NCBI RefSeq assembly: GCF_900142955.1
Contig: NZ_FRCP01000020.1
Coordinates: 62,001 to 126,000 of the forward strand
Source: Anaerosporobacter mobilis DSM 15930
GTDB lineage: Bacteria > Bacillota > Clostridia > Lachnospirales > Lachnospiraceae
Length of the DNA: 64,000 bases
Direction of reading: 5' to 3'
Numbering within the stretch: the first letter of the stretch is position 1; the number at the start of each line of letters is the position of its first letter. Positions 10,601 to 17,497 of this stretch are shown here, in pieces. The position numbers and the translations under genes are program-made. The notes below the pieces were generated by a model that had not been told where the DNA came from, did no database searches, and saw only the letters and a program-made list of their open reading frames with translations.

Positions 10601-10869
10601 AAACTCAAATACCTAAAGGAACTCCAAATACATTTAAACCATCAAGCACAATAGCAAAAGGATATAAGTACAACTTTAAAATAAATGGTACTAATATAGA
10701 AATAAAGTGGCATTCTCCTGATATGAAAGCCGCAGCGAAATATCCAGGTTCTAATTCGGGTTCTGGTTGGACAGCGCAAATTAAGATTGGAAAAAAAGTC
10801 CTAGGGGCTAATGGTAAATTTTATAAAGCACCAAGTAATCTAACACATATTCCACTAAAAGGAGAATAA
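7618..10869 (+). CDS. Rhs/YD module 3 with Ntox30-like toxin
   Basis: This is a 1083-codon frame continuing module 3 after the amber codon. Residues 1 to about 650 are some 30 YD repeats. About 650-815 is the Rhs core ending at KYTDPSG. A hydrophobic pre-toxin segment follows (about 830-925). The last 120 residues contain TPNTFKPSSTIAKGYKY, EIKWHSPDMKAAAKYPGSN, SGSGWTAQI and THIPLKGE, which match my memory of the polymorphic toxin type 30 (Ntox30) domain. Its target is not known to me with certainty. No ribosome binding site marks the first ATG, so expression alone is doubtful. The DNA of the repeats is nearly identical to modules 2, 4 and 5. Confidence 0.78.
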   Translation: MGNLSKVTAPDGGIITYTYDVFGRVESETDALDGKITYTYDKNGNTLQEKDELGNVTTYTYDKLDRVITQTDAAKNTITYEYDALGRTVKETDAQGGETKYTYDKLGNVVGTTDANGHSTSYTYDKENQVTSIKDAEGNITQYGYDASGNTTSETDALGNKTSYTYDALGNQTSITNDLGKVSKNEYNSSSLLTKETDANGNITTYEYDKNGNLSKKTDALGGVISYTYDKANQLIEEVDALGSKTVYTYDARGNVLVKTDAKGNKTSYDYNKSDNLIKVTDASGNVTKYSYDKVGNLTEQTRVGKSSDKDQTTSYEYDKNGNLTKLTDPTGESISYTYDADGKLTKEVQKDGTTTKYTYDKVGNQKKITYSDNRSVSYTYTSTDQVKTMTDWNGTTTYEYDANGQVTKVTDGNNQTIEYTWTKLGQKKSIKYPTGDSVSYSYDNNGNLIKVTDTNNGVTNYTYDALNQVKSKKLPNGAESTYTYDKNGWLRQREETSNGASKQSYTYEYDKNGNRIKETKVSSGTTETTRYTYDVLNQLTSVVDKNGTRNYAFDEFNNRTVKEEIGKETTKYSYNNLNQLVETVQGSTVATYDYDKRGNIAEVEENGDTKQTYVFDSTNKMSKVVNYKDNTSGSGTPTVTTKYTYDGVGNRVSAKVELNGSVTINTTYVVDGESAYNDIIMAKDSISGKTSVFTFSDEVISVETSGNISYYRNDEKYSVTDILDTTGKVKATIEYDEYGLIVNPEVVSTGGNIFAYTGHVYEESTGLYYAKARYYDAGIGRFVSEDSYRGEHGDPASLNLYVYGMNSPLKYTDPSGNMNYFTQTDDLIKGAIKGMGSWLWDIIKSPIVLITIIKQLVCGELTVKQVLEQGLDYLVKDVKYVAKHLNVFKPWKKYSNQTVYEMGYHTGRVICLVVSAILAGKGIASKFGKSKVGKKIITKAQKSGIKITKSTKMKYDLQIFAKQGNKLTSLTLYNPEFAARQMLDGGKVSASVLKTQIPKGTPNTFKPSSTIAKGYKYNFKINGTNIEIKWHSPDMKAAAKYPGSNSGSGWTAQIKIGKKVLGANGKFYKAPSNLTHIPLKGE
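8988..10072 (+). repeat. Long near-identical Rhs-core repeat (copy in module 3)
   Basis: The DNA for the last YD repeats and the Rhs core recurs with very few differences. The copies are at about 3700-4785 (module 2), 8988-10072 (module 3), 11330-12415 (module 4) and 15578-16668 (module 5). Similarity stops abruptly after the codons for DPSG in every copy. This gives at least 1 kb of homology for recombination that would swap toxin ends while keeping the carrier in frame. Confidence 0.85.
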
Positions 10870-10875
10870 TGATAA

Positions 10876-11274
10876 ATGACAAATTATTATGATTTACCGG
10901 ATTATATGGAAGTAGAAGATATAAAAAAATATTTTACAGAATTTATAGACACGTATGGAAATTCAAGAACAAATGTAGAATACGCATTAGATGAACTAAT
11001 TGAACTTTCAGATAGACAATGGAATACATATGAGATAATAGATGAAACTACAAAAAATAATATAGTAAAGTATTTATTTAATATTATTAGTTTAGAATCA
11101 GAAACTATTATGGATCGTATATTGTTAATCATCCCAAGATTGGGACTAAAAATAATATTTGATTATATAGTGAAGGAAAAAAGTAAAATATTAAACAAAA
11201 ATGTAATAAAAGAAATAGAAGAATCAGTTATTGAATATGGTCAACATGTAGAAAATCCATACTGGGATATGTAA
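10876..11274 (+). CDS. Probable immunity protein for the Ntox30-like toxin
   Basis: This encodes 132 residues, starting 6 bases after the toxin stop, with GGAGAA at the toxin's end as ribosome binding site. The protein is soluble, acidic and mostly helical (MEVEDIKKYFTEF, NVEYALDELIEL, IIPRLGLKIIFDYI). It resembles small helical immunity proteins, but I cannot assign a Pfam family. Position and coupling make it the cognate antidote. Confidence 0.65.
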   Translation: MTNYYDLPDYMEVEDIKKYFTEFIDTYGNSRTNVEYALDELIELSDRQWNTYEIIDETTKNNIVKYLFNIISLESETIMDRILLIIPRLGLKIIFDYIVKEKSKILNKNVIKEIEESVIEYGQHVENPYWDM

Positions 11275-11312
11275 TAATTAAATAAAATAATCATTATAGT
11301 AATTTATTATTT

Positions 11313-13037
11313 ATGATTGGTGGATTTTATGGAGTTACTAACTACACATATGATGCACTAAATCAAGTGAAGAGCAAGAAACTACCAAATGGTGCAGAGT
11401 CTACTTACACTTACGACAAGAACGGTTGGTTGAGACAGAGAGAAGATACAAGTAATGGAGCTTCAAAGCAAAGCTACACTTACGAGTACGATAAGAATGG
11501 AAACAGAATAAAAGAAACTAAGGTTTCTTCTGGAACGACAGAAACTACTCGTTATACCTATGATGTATTAAATCAATTGACAAGCGTAGTGGACAAGAAG
11601 GGAACGAGAAACTATGCATTCGATGAGTTTAATAACAGAACGGTAAAAGAAGAGATTGGTAAGGAAACTACTCAGTATACGTATAATAACTTAAACCAGT
11701 TAGTTGAGACAGTACAAGGGTCGACGGTTACAACTTATGACTATGATAATCGAGGAAATGTAGCAGAGGTTGAAGAAAACGGAGATACAAAACAGACCTA
11801 TGTATTTGATTCTACCAACAAGATGTCTAAGGTAGTAACCTATAAGGATAATGCTAGTGGAAGTGGAACTAGGGAGACGGTAACAACTAAGTACGCTTAT
11901 GATGGTGCAGGAAACCGCGTTAATGCAAAGGTTGAATTGAATGGTAGTATAACAAGCAATATAATCTATGTGGTAGACGGAGAATCATCTTATAATGACA
12001 TCATCATGGCAAAGGATAGCGTAAGTGGAAAGATCTCAATCTTTACCTTCTCGGATGAAGTAATCAGTGTTGAAACATCTGGAAATATAAGCTATTATAG
12101 AACTGATGAAAAGAATAGTGTAACGGATATCCTAGATACAGATGGCAAAGTAAAAGCGACCATTGAGTATGATGAATATGGTGTAATTGCCAATCCAGAA
12201 GTAGTAAGTACAGGCGGTAATATCTTTGCTTATACAGGACATGTGTATGAGGAGAGTACGGGGCTGTATTATGCGAAGGCAAGGTATTATGATGCGGGGA
12301 TTGGTCGGTTTGTAAGTGAGGATAGTTATAGGGGTGAAGCGAACGATCCTGCTAGTTTGAATTTGTATGGGTATGTTAAGAATAATCCGATAATGCATAG
12401 TGATCCGAGTGGGAATATGTCAGTAGCAGCCGGAGCAGGTGCCGTAATAACAGTAAAAACTATAATTGAAGTAATTATAGGAGGAGTATCTTTTATTGTT
12501 ACTATAGGTTATTTCTTTTCAAAAGAAGGACAAGAAAAATTTAAGAATGCTGTAGAGGTAATATGTAATGAAGTAAAATACACAGTTAAAAAGTTTAAAA
12601 AGAAGTTTGAACAGCAATTTGCAGCACAACTTGATTGGGGTGCTATTGTACCGTCTAATAAGAAAGTAGCTGATTCCATACCTAATCCAAATACAGGTGT
12701 AAGTGAAGATAATGCAATACGAGACAAATTGGAAGGTATTGCAAGTGAATATGGGTATGGAAAGTGCAAAGAGGCTGCTAAAGCTATGGCTAAATTTCTA
12801 AAAAAGGAGAAAAAAAAATATACTTTTTCAAGGCTATTAATGATTCCAAGAGGTTTTATTGCTAGTATATCAAAACCGAAGAAAGATGTTAGTGATAACG
12901 GAGAACATTGGGGAGTGTTGTATAAGGAAAGAATATACTGCAATATTCATCCGAGTGGTCTAGTAAAACAATCTTGGATAAATGATTTTTATGGCATGAA
13001 TCCAATTGAATATAAAGAGTTTTCGGTTATTAAGTAA
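11313..13037 (+). CDS. Rhs/YD module 4 with papain-like toxin (Tox-PL-2 type)
   Basis: Homology to module 3 starts abruptly at about 11330 in the middle of a YD repeat, and no ribosome binding site precedes the first ATG. The carrier part ends with DPSGN near residue 365. A hydrophobic segment (ITVKTIIEVIIGGVSFIVTI) and a basic linker follow. The last 100 residues hold YGKCKEAAKAMAKFLKK, DNGEHWGVLY and NIHPSG. Cys485, His532 and the N544-I-H-P segment fit the catalytic set of papain-fold toxins of the Tox-PL-2 kind, which are proteases or deamidases. It is probably a silent donor cassette. Confidence 0.78.
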   Translation: MIGGFYGVTNYTYDALNQVKSKKLPNGAESTYTYDKNGWLRQREDTSNGASKQSYTYEYDKNGNRIKETKVSSGTTETTRYTYDVLNQLTSVVDKKGTRNYAFDEFNNRTVKEEIGKETTQYTYNNLNQLVETVQGSTVTTYDYDNRGNVAEVEENGDTKQTYVFDSTNKMSKVVTYKDNASGSGTRETVTTKYAYDGAGNRVNAKVELNGSITSNIIYVVDGESSYNDIIMAKDSVSGKISIFTFSDEVISVETSGNISYYRTDEKNSVTDILDTDGKVKATIEYDEYGVIANPEVVSTGGNIFAYTGHVYEESTGLYYAKARYYDAGIGRFVSEDSYRGEANDPASLNLYGYVKNNPIMHSDPSGNMSVAAGAGAVITVKTIIEVIIGGVSFIVTIGYFFSKEGQEKFKNAVEVICNEVKYTVKKFKKKFEQQFAAQLDWGAIVPSNKKVADSIPNPNTGVSEDNAIRDKLEGIASEYGYGKCKEAAKAMAKFLKKEKKKYTFSRLLMIPRGFIASISKPKKDVSDNGEHWGVLYKERIYCNIHPSGLVKQSWINDFYGMNPIEYKEFSVIK

Positions 13038-13145
13038 TAATATATTTTACTATAATAAAATAAAAATCGCGAAGGTGAAATTTTGATTCCCAAGCCATTA
13101 TGTTGGAATGGGCTATGTAAATTGAAACAGTTATGGTAACAAAAA

Positions 13146-13190
13146 CGCCTCCTGAGGTAAAATAAAAATAGTTCAAAAAAACAGGAGGCG
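13146..13190 (+). repeat. Inverted repeat CGCCTCCTG / CAGGAGGCG
   Basis: Perfect 9-base arms are separated by a 27-base AT-rich loop. It lies between toxin 4 and its immunity genes. It could be a relic IS end, since a ribosome-binding-like AGGAGGCG precedes an ATG at 13198 that opens no gene, or a weak hairpin in the transcript. Confidence 0.4.
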
Positions 13191-13300
13191 GTACAAATGG
13201 ATATTATATAGTAATAAGCTAAGGAACAGAAGTAGTTATAAGGTTGAATAAAGTAAGAAATAAGAAAGTAATTAATACTTTAAGACAGGGGGAAATAATA

Positions 13301-13600
13301 ATGGATATATTTTATCAAACACTATATATAATTCATAAAGAGTATCAAAAGTTTTTAGGGACCAAATCACTGGTAGTTTTAAGAGCTTTTATTGATGGAT
13401 ATGTGAATCGAGAGATGGAGATAAATCCCAGCCATCAATCAAATTTCTGGAAATTTAATAATTTTGTTGCAAGCTTTTATAATGATGACATTAATATGAA
13501 TTGGGATCGTATATTAACCGCACATACGAAAACAGATGAAGAAGCTTTTGATAAATTTTTTTATCTACTTGACAAATTCTTAGAAAAGGAACCGAATTAA
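13301..13600 (+). CDS. Immunity-family protein, first of a tandem pair
   Basis: This encodes 99 residues. The ATG at 13301 is chosen because AGGGGGAA lies 10 bases upstream; the longer frame from 13244 has no such site. Key segments are TKSLVVLRAFIDGYVNRE and MNWDRILTAHTKTDEEAF, ending in FFYLLDKFLE. From memory this is a small family common beside Firmicute polymorphic toxins (consensus near K-S-L-x-x-L-x-A-F-x-x-G-Y). It is a paralogue of the next gene, and one of the pair is likely the antidote to the papain-like toxin. Confidence 0.65.
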   Translation: MDIFYQTLYIIHKEYQKFLGTKSLVVLRAFIDGYVNREMEINPSHQSNFWKFNNFVASFYNDDINMNWDRILTAHTKTDEEAFDKFFYLLDKFLEKEPN

Positions 13601-13680
13601 TCAAAATTATAAAAAATAATATATATCAGAAAGGAGTGTATTGATGTATTTCTATGTAAATGCATCATGATAAATATATA

Positions 13681-13995
13681 ATGCAAAAAAAAGTAGATTT
13701 AGTATACAAGAAATTGTTAGAGATAAATAAAAACCCTAAAATATATATTGGACAAAAATCAATTGTACTTTTAAAAGCATACATGACAGGATATATATAT
13801 AGAGAGGAAGGTTGTAATTATAAATTATTAAGAGAGGAATTTAATGATTATATAAAAGAGTATTATAAAATTCCAGAGGATGTTGATTGGGCTAGAATAT
13901 TATTAGCGTATACTAGTGGAGAAGAAATGGCGTTTGATATGTTTTATTATCATATAGAAGAATTTGTTAAACAAAGCCTAGATAAATGCTTCTAA
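13681..13995 (+). CDS. Immunity-family protein, second of a tandem pair
   Basis: This encodes 104 residues paralogous to the preceding gene (IGQKSIVLLKAYMTGYIYRE, VDWARILLAYTSGEEMAF, FYYHIEEF). Its start is odd. The good AAGGAG site at 13631 points to an ATG at 13644 in another frame, which stops after 8 codons. The in-frame starts at 13660 and 13681 lack their own sites. A small frameshift at the 5' end may have damaged translation, or the 8-codon ORF may couple to the gene. Confidence 0.6.
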   Translation: MQKKVDLVYKKLLEINKNPKIYIGQKSIVLLKAYMTGYIYREEGCNYKLLREEFNDYIKEYYKIPEDVDWARILLAYTSGEEMAFDMFYYHIEEFVKQSLDKCF

Positions 13996-14038
13996 GGGGT
14001 ATTTGCGATGACGGCCTGTGGAAGCATTTAATTAGGTA

Positions 14039-14231
14039 TTAATATTGAAAATGGGCTTAATGAAACTTTTGATGAAGAATTTTTGTAACAGCGATGAATT
14101 AAAGTTATTCATAAAGCTGCATATTGTAGAATGTTGAAAGTCGGTGAAAAGTAGTAATTCTAATCAAATAAATCTATAGTAAAAGACACGTTACATTGTC
14201 TGATGACAGTGTAATGTGTCTTTTACTATAG
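14039..14231 (+). repeat. Duplicated immunity-gene tail with long-stem terminator
   Basis: Positions 14039-14087 repeat the last codons of the immunity gene at 5419 (INIENGLNETFDEEFL). The DNA that follows repeats 6172-6375, including the terminator. Here the hairpin is better preserved. CTATAGTAAAAGACAC at 14174 begins a 27-base arm that pairs with 14205-14231 across a TGAT loop, with only G-U wobbles. Beyond it 14232-14300 also matches 6376-6440. This is a footprint of an earlier cassette whose body has been lost. Confidence 0.75.
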
Positions 14232-14305
14232 TATAAAAATAGGGTCTAGAAGTGTTTAACTACCAAACTACGTATCCCTACGATAAACTAGATCGAGGGG
14301 CTTGA

Positions 14306-14623
14306 ATAGATTTAGTATTTAGTAATTATATTATTACTAAATGTGCAGAAAATTTTTTTGATGCATTAGTGAAAGTTAGAATAGAACTAGATAAGATAGG
14401 AGTGAAAATGTTATGTAAAGGATGTTGTAAAAAGGTGTATCCGTCTGGAATGATTTTAAATATGGGGGTAGGAAGACATGCTTATATGTTGGAATTTGGT
14501 AGAAAAGCAAGCATGAATCGTTTAGTTGATATATTTTCTAGTTGTGAAACGAGTGAGTTTGCAACAGTAAAAGAACAATATGAATATTTTAAACAGTGGA
14601 TAAAAAGTTTGGAGGAACAATGA
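14306..14623 (+). pseudogene. Hypothetical protein lacking its start
   Basis: The frame is open from 14306, just after a stop, and reads VFSNYIITKCAENFFDAL, then CKGCCKKVYPSG, NMGVGRHAYMLEFG and YEYFKQWIKSLEEQ. No good start or ribosome binding site is present; the GTG at 14369 is the first option. The sequence looks like a complete small domain whose initiation codon was lost at the junction with the repeat at 14039-14300. Its stop overlaps the ATG of the NADAR remnant (ATGA), suggesting the two were once a translationally coupled pair. I do not recognise the family. Confidence 0.5.
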
Positions 14624-14858
14624 GCACAGTTTATTTTTAAAAAGTTAATGAAGAGTATGGTTGCTTTTCTAATTTTTCTAAGTATAGTTCTCTGTTAGGT
14701 GGAAAGTTATGGATTACAAGTGAGCATTATTTTCAAGCGCAGAAGTTTAAAGGTACTCAATAGGAGGAGATAATAAGAAATACTAATAGTCCAATTGAGG
14801 CAGCTAGAATGGGAAGGGATAGAGCGTTACCTTTAAGAAGTGATTGGGAATCCTCTAT
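14620..14858 (+). pseudogene. NADAR (YbiA-like) protein remnant
   Basis: The frame from 14620 reads KVNEEYGCFSNFSKYS, GKLWITSEHYFQAQKFKGT, SPIEAARMGRDRALPLRSDW. These are the signature blocks of the NADAR/YbiA family, N-glycosidases acting on riboflavin intermediates or ADP-ribosylated nucleic acid. Stops at 14638-14640 and 14761-14763 break it. The C-terminal third of the family is absent; after SDWES the sequence switches to a different, toxin-like tail. It is therefore a dead gene caught in the array. Confidence 0.8.
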
Positions 14859-14985
14859 AAGACAAGGCGGTGCATATAGGATTACTAGTAATTCATTAAC
14901 CATTAATGGGAAAGCATGGAATCTACCCACTAACTGGGATTCTCGAAAAGATGCATATGATAAAGTTATTAAAGCTTTTAAGTAA
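14847..14985 (+). pseudogene. Stranded toxin C-terminus
   Basis: In frame with the end of the NADAR remnant, the sequence reads GGAYRITSNSLTINGKAW, then NLPTNWDSRKDAYDKVIKAFK and a stop. This is not part of any NADAR protein I know. It is followed 19 bases later by a lipoprotein gene, the same order as toxin then immunity elsewhere in the array. It is most simply the tip of a lost toxin cassette. The class is unknown. Confidence 0.45.
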
Positions 14986-15004
14986 TGAGAAGGGATTGAT
15001 TATT

Positions 15005-15403
15005 TTGAAAAAAACTACTTTAATATGTTTTTTCCTTGTTACGACCATGTTATTTGTAGCATGCAAATCAAGCTATGCTAATGACATTAAAATAAATAAC
15101 GTAGAAGAAAGCAAATCAAATGATGTAAATGCCTATATAGTTTATGAAAAAGAACACACTTCTTATTTTGATAATTTGTTTCAACAAGAACGTAATTTGG
15201 ACGGAACATGGGGAAATATTAAAAATCTACCTGAAGATTTGTGCTTTTTTACAGGTAATAAGTTGTTGCTGGGGACAGTTTCTCACGAAGATATTTGTTA
15301 TGTATACCCACCTACTAAGGAGATAGCTAGCCAATTTATAAAGTTAGGAAATTGGGAAGAGAAAAACTATTTACCTGATGAGCATATTCATATAGAGATA
15401 TAA
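15005..15403 (+). CDS. Small lipoprotein, possible immunity protein
   Basis: A TTG start at 15005 behind AGAAGGGATT gives a 132-residue protein. It has a clear lipoprotein signal: KKTTLICFFLV, a hydrophobic core, and the lipobox LFVAC with Cys about residue 18. The mature part is hydrophilic (NLDGTWGNIKNLPEDLCF, HEDICYVYPP). A membrane-anchored outer-face protein next to a stranded toxin tip would fit immunity against a toxin acting at the cell surface. That is inference; a degraded surface lipoprotein is also possible. Confidence 0.6.
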   Translation: MKKTTLICFFLVTTMLFVACKSSYANDIKINNVEESKSNDVNAYIVYEKEHTSYFDNLFQQERNLDGTWGNIKNLPEDLCFFTGNKLLLGTVSHEDICYVYPPTKEIASQFIKLGNWEEKNYLPDEHIHIEI

Positions 15404-15512
15404 TCAATGAGGAAGTAATTGAAGAAGGAAAAATTCTATCTGATAATTTTTATGTCAGTTAGAATTTTTTCTGTTACGATGTTATTATAGGCTGGCTGAT
15501 GCAAGGTAAGAA

Positions 15513-15672
15513 ATTAAGAATACAATCACCTATGAATATGATGCTAACGGACAAGTAACCAAAGTAACCGACACAAACAGTGGGGTTACTAACTACACAT
15601 ACGATGCATTAAATCAAGTGAAGACCAAGAACCTTTCAAATGGAGCAGAGTCTACTTACACCTATGGATAAG
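15513..15672 (+). pseudogene. 5' piece of Rhs module 5 before a frameshift
   Basis: The frame reads NTITYEYDANGQVTKVTDT, then SGVTNYTYDALNQVKTKN and ESTYTYG-stop. One extra G at about 15666 (CCTATGGATAAG where other modules have CCTATGATA or ACGACAAG) moves the downstream sequence into another frame. The fragment is collinear with the frame that starts at 15640. It joins two places of the YD region directly, so an internal deletion of repeats has also occurred. Confidence 0.75.
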
Positions 15673-17340
15673 AACGGCTGGTTGACACAGAGAGAAGAAA
15701 CTAGTAATGGAGCTTCGAAGGAAAGCTATACTTACGAATACGATAAGAATGGAAACAGAACAAAAGAAACTAAGGTTTCTTCTGGAACAACGGAAACCAC
15801 TCGTTATACCTATGATGTATTAAATCAATTGACGAGCGTAGTGGACAAGAAGGGAACGAGAAACTATGCATTCGATGAGTTTAATAACAGAACGGTAAAA
15901 GAAGAGATCGGTAAGGAAACTACTCAGTATACTTATAATAACTTAAACCAGTTAGTTGAGACAGTACAAGGGTCGAAGGTTACAACTTATGACTATGATA
16001 AGCGAGGAAATGTAGCAGAGGTTGAAGAAAACGGAAATACAAAACAAACCTATGTATTTGATTCTACCAATAAGATGTCTAAGGTAGTAACCTATAAGGA
16101 CAATACCAGTGGAAGTGGAAGCAGAGAGACGGTAACAACTAAGTATGTTTATGATGGTGCAGGCAACCGTGTTAATACTAAGGTTGAATTAAATGGTAGT
16201 GTAACAAGTAATACAACCTATGTGGTAGACGAAGAATCTTCCAACAATGATATCATCATGGCAAAGGATAGTGTAGGTGGAAAGACCTCCATCTTTACCT
16301 TCTCCGATGAAGTAATCAGTGTTGAAACATCTGGAAATATAAGCTATTATAGAAATGATGAAAAGCATAGTGTAGCGGATATCCTAGATACAGCTGGTAA
16401 GGTAAAAGATACAATTGAGCATGATGAATACGGTGTAATCGCTAATCCAGAAGTAGTAAGTACAGGCGGTAATATCTTTGCTTATACAGGACATGTGTAT
16501 GAAGAAAGTACGGGGCTGTATTATGCGAAGGCAAGGTATTATGATGCTGAGATTGGTCGGTTTGTAAGTGAGGATAGTTATAGGGGCGAAGCGAATGATC
16601 CTGCGAGTTTGAATTTGTATGGGTATGTTAAGAACAATCCAGTAAAGTATATGGATCCTAGTGGAAATTCACAATTAGAAATTGCAAAAGATGCTATAAT
16701 AATACTAGTATTTATTGTTGGTAGTATATGTACATATATAAAAGTGCGAGCTGATTATTTCAAAACAGAAGAGGGAAAACAAGCTTTAAGGAGTGCTAAA
16801 GAAGCTATTTATAATCAGATAAGATATACTGCGAAGCAATTTTCCAAATTATTAGGTTGGGCTAGTATTAGGATAGTTACTACTGTAAAAAAGATAGATA
16901 AAGCAATATCCAATACTATTAGTTGGGTAAGAGAACACATAAAAATACCAAATGCGGTTGTTAGATATAGTACTACAATAAGTTTACCGAAGTATAGAGA
17001 AGTACCAGCTGCTGAGTACACAATTGCAATTGTAAGTGTTACTAAATTAAGGCCAAACACATACTATAGTGCGTATAAAAGTGCTAAATACGGTAATATA
17101 TTCATTGGTCCCCCAATTTCAATGAAAGTAGCACAGGGGATTATATTGGCTGATACTGAGGTTTACGGTGTGTTTTCATTTGGACGTAGAGAAACCAAGA
17201 AACTTATGGATTCGTTAGGACCTAATAGAGAAGATTCGCCTCATGGTGATGAAGGTTTTTATAAACATTATCATTTATTGAAAACGAATTCAAAAAATCC
17301 TAATGATCATAAAAAAGCACATGCTTGGTTTTATGGATAA
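15640..17340 (+). CDS. Rhs/YD module 5 with His-rich C-terminal toxin
   Basis: This frame has 566 codons, but true homology starts at about 15668 after the frameshift, so the initial ATG is not authentic. YD repeats and the Rhs core run to DPSGN (about residue 342). A hydrophobic segment (AIIILVFIVGSICTYI) is followed by a basic helix. The last part contains VFSFGRRETKKLMDSLG, SPHGDEGFYKHYHLL and HKKAHAWFYG. The HG...HYH...H-W-F-G ending recurs in Rhs C-termini I remember, suggesting a His-dependent nuclease. The class is not certain. It is probably silent in its present form. Confidence 0.75.
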   Translation: MEQSLLTPMDKNGWLTQREETSNGASKESYTYEYDKNGNRTKETKVSSGTTETTRYTYDVLNQLTSVVDKKGTRNYAFDEFNNRTVKEEIGKETTQYTYNNLNQLVETVQGSKVTTYDYDKRGNVAEVEENGNTKQTYVFDSTNKMSKVVTYKDNTSGSGSRETVTTKYVYDGAGNRVNTKVELNGSVTSNTTYVVDEESSNNDIIMAKDSVGGKTSIFTFSDEVISVETSGNISYYRNDEKHSVADILDTAGKVKDTIEHDEYGVIANPEVVSTGGNIFAYTGHVYEESTGLYYAKARYYDAEIGRFVSEDSYRGEANDPASLNLYGYVKNNPVKYMDPSGNSQLEIAKDAIIILVFIVGSICTYIKVRADYFKTEEGKQALRSAKEAIYNQIRYTAKQFSKLLGWASIRIVTTVKKIDKAISNTISWVREHIKIPNAVVRYSTTISLPKYREVPAAEYTIAIVSVTKLRPNTYYSAYKSAKYGNIFIGPPISMKVAQGIILADTEVYGVFSFGRRETKKLMDSLGPNREDSPHGDEGFYKHYHLLKTNSKNPNDHKKAHAWFYG

Positions 17341-17363
17341 TGATTTAAGTATGAAGAATCCTT

Positions 17364-17404
17364 ACATCTTAAATTGTCTGATGTTTTTGGACAATTTAAG
17401 ATGT
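17364..17404 (+). terminator. Hairpin between toxin 5 and its immunity gene
   Basis: ACATCTTAAATTGTC and GACAATTTAAGATGT form a perfect 15-base stem with an 11-base loop. The downstream sequence is only moderately U-rich. It could terminate or attenuate read-through from the toxin, leaving the immunity gene to be transcribed separately. Confidence 0.6.
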
Positions 17405-17497
17405 ATTTAACAGATAGGACGGAAAAATTAACTTTTGGGATTTAAATAATTATAAAAATATTGATTAAAATTGATTGTAGGAGGAGTAATTTCTTAT

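Noticed and set aside
3305..17340. CRISPR array or simple tandem repeat in the repetitive region
   Set aside because: The repeats are coding YD motifs of variable length and spacing. There are no constant direct repeats with unique spacers and no cas genes.
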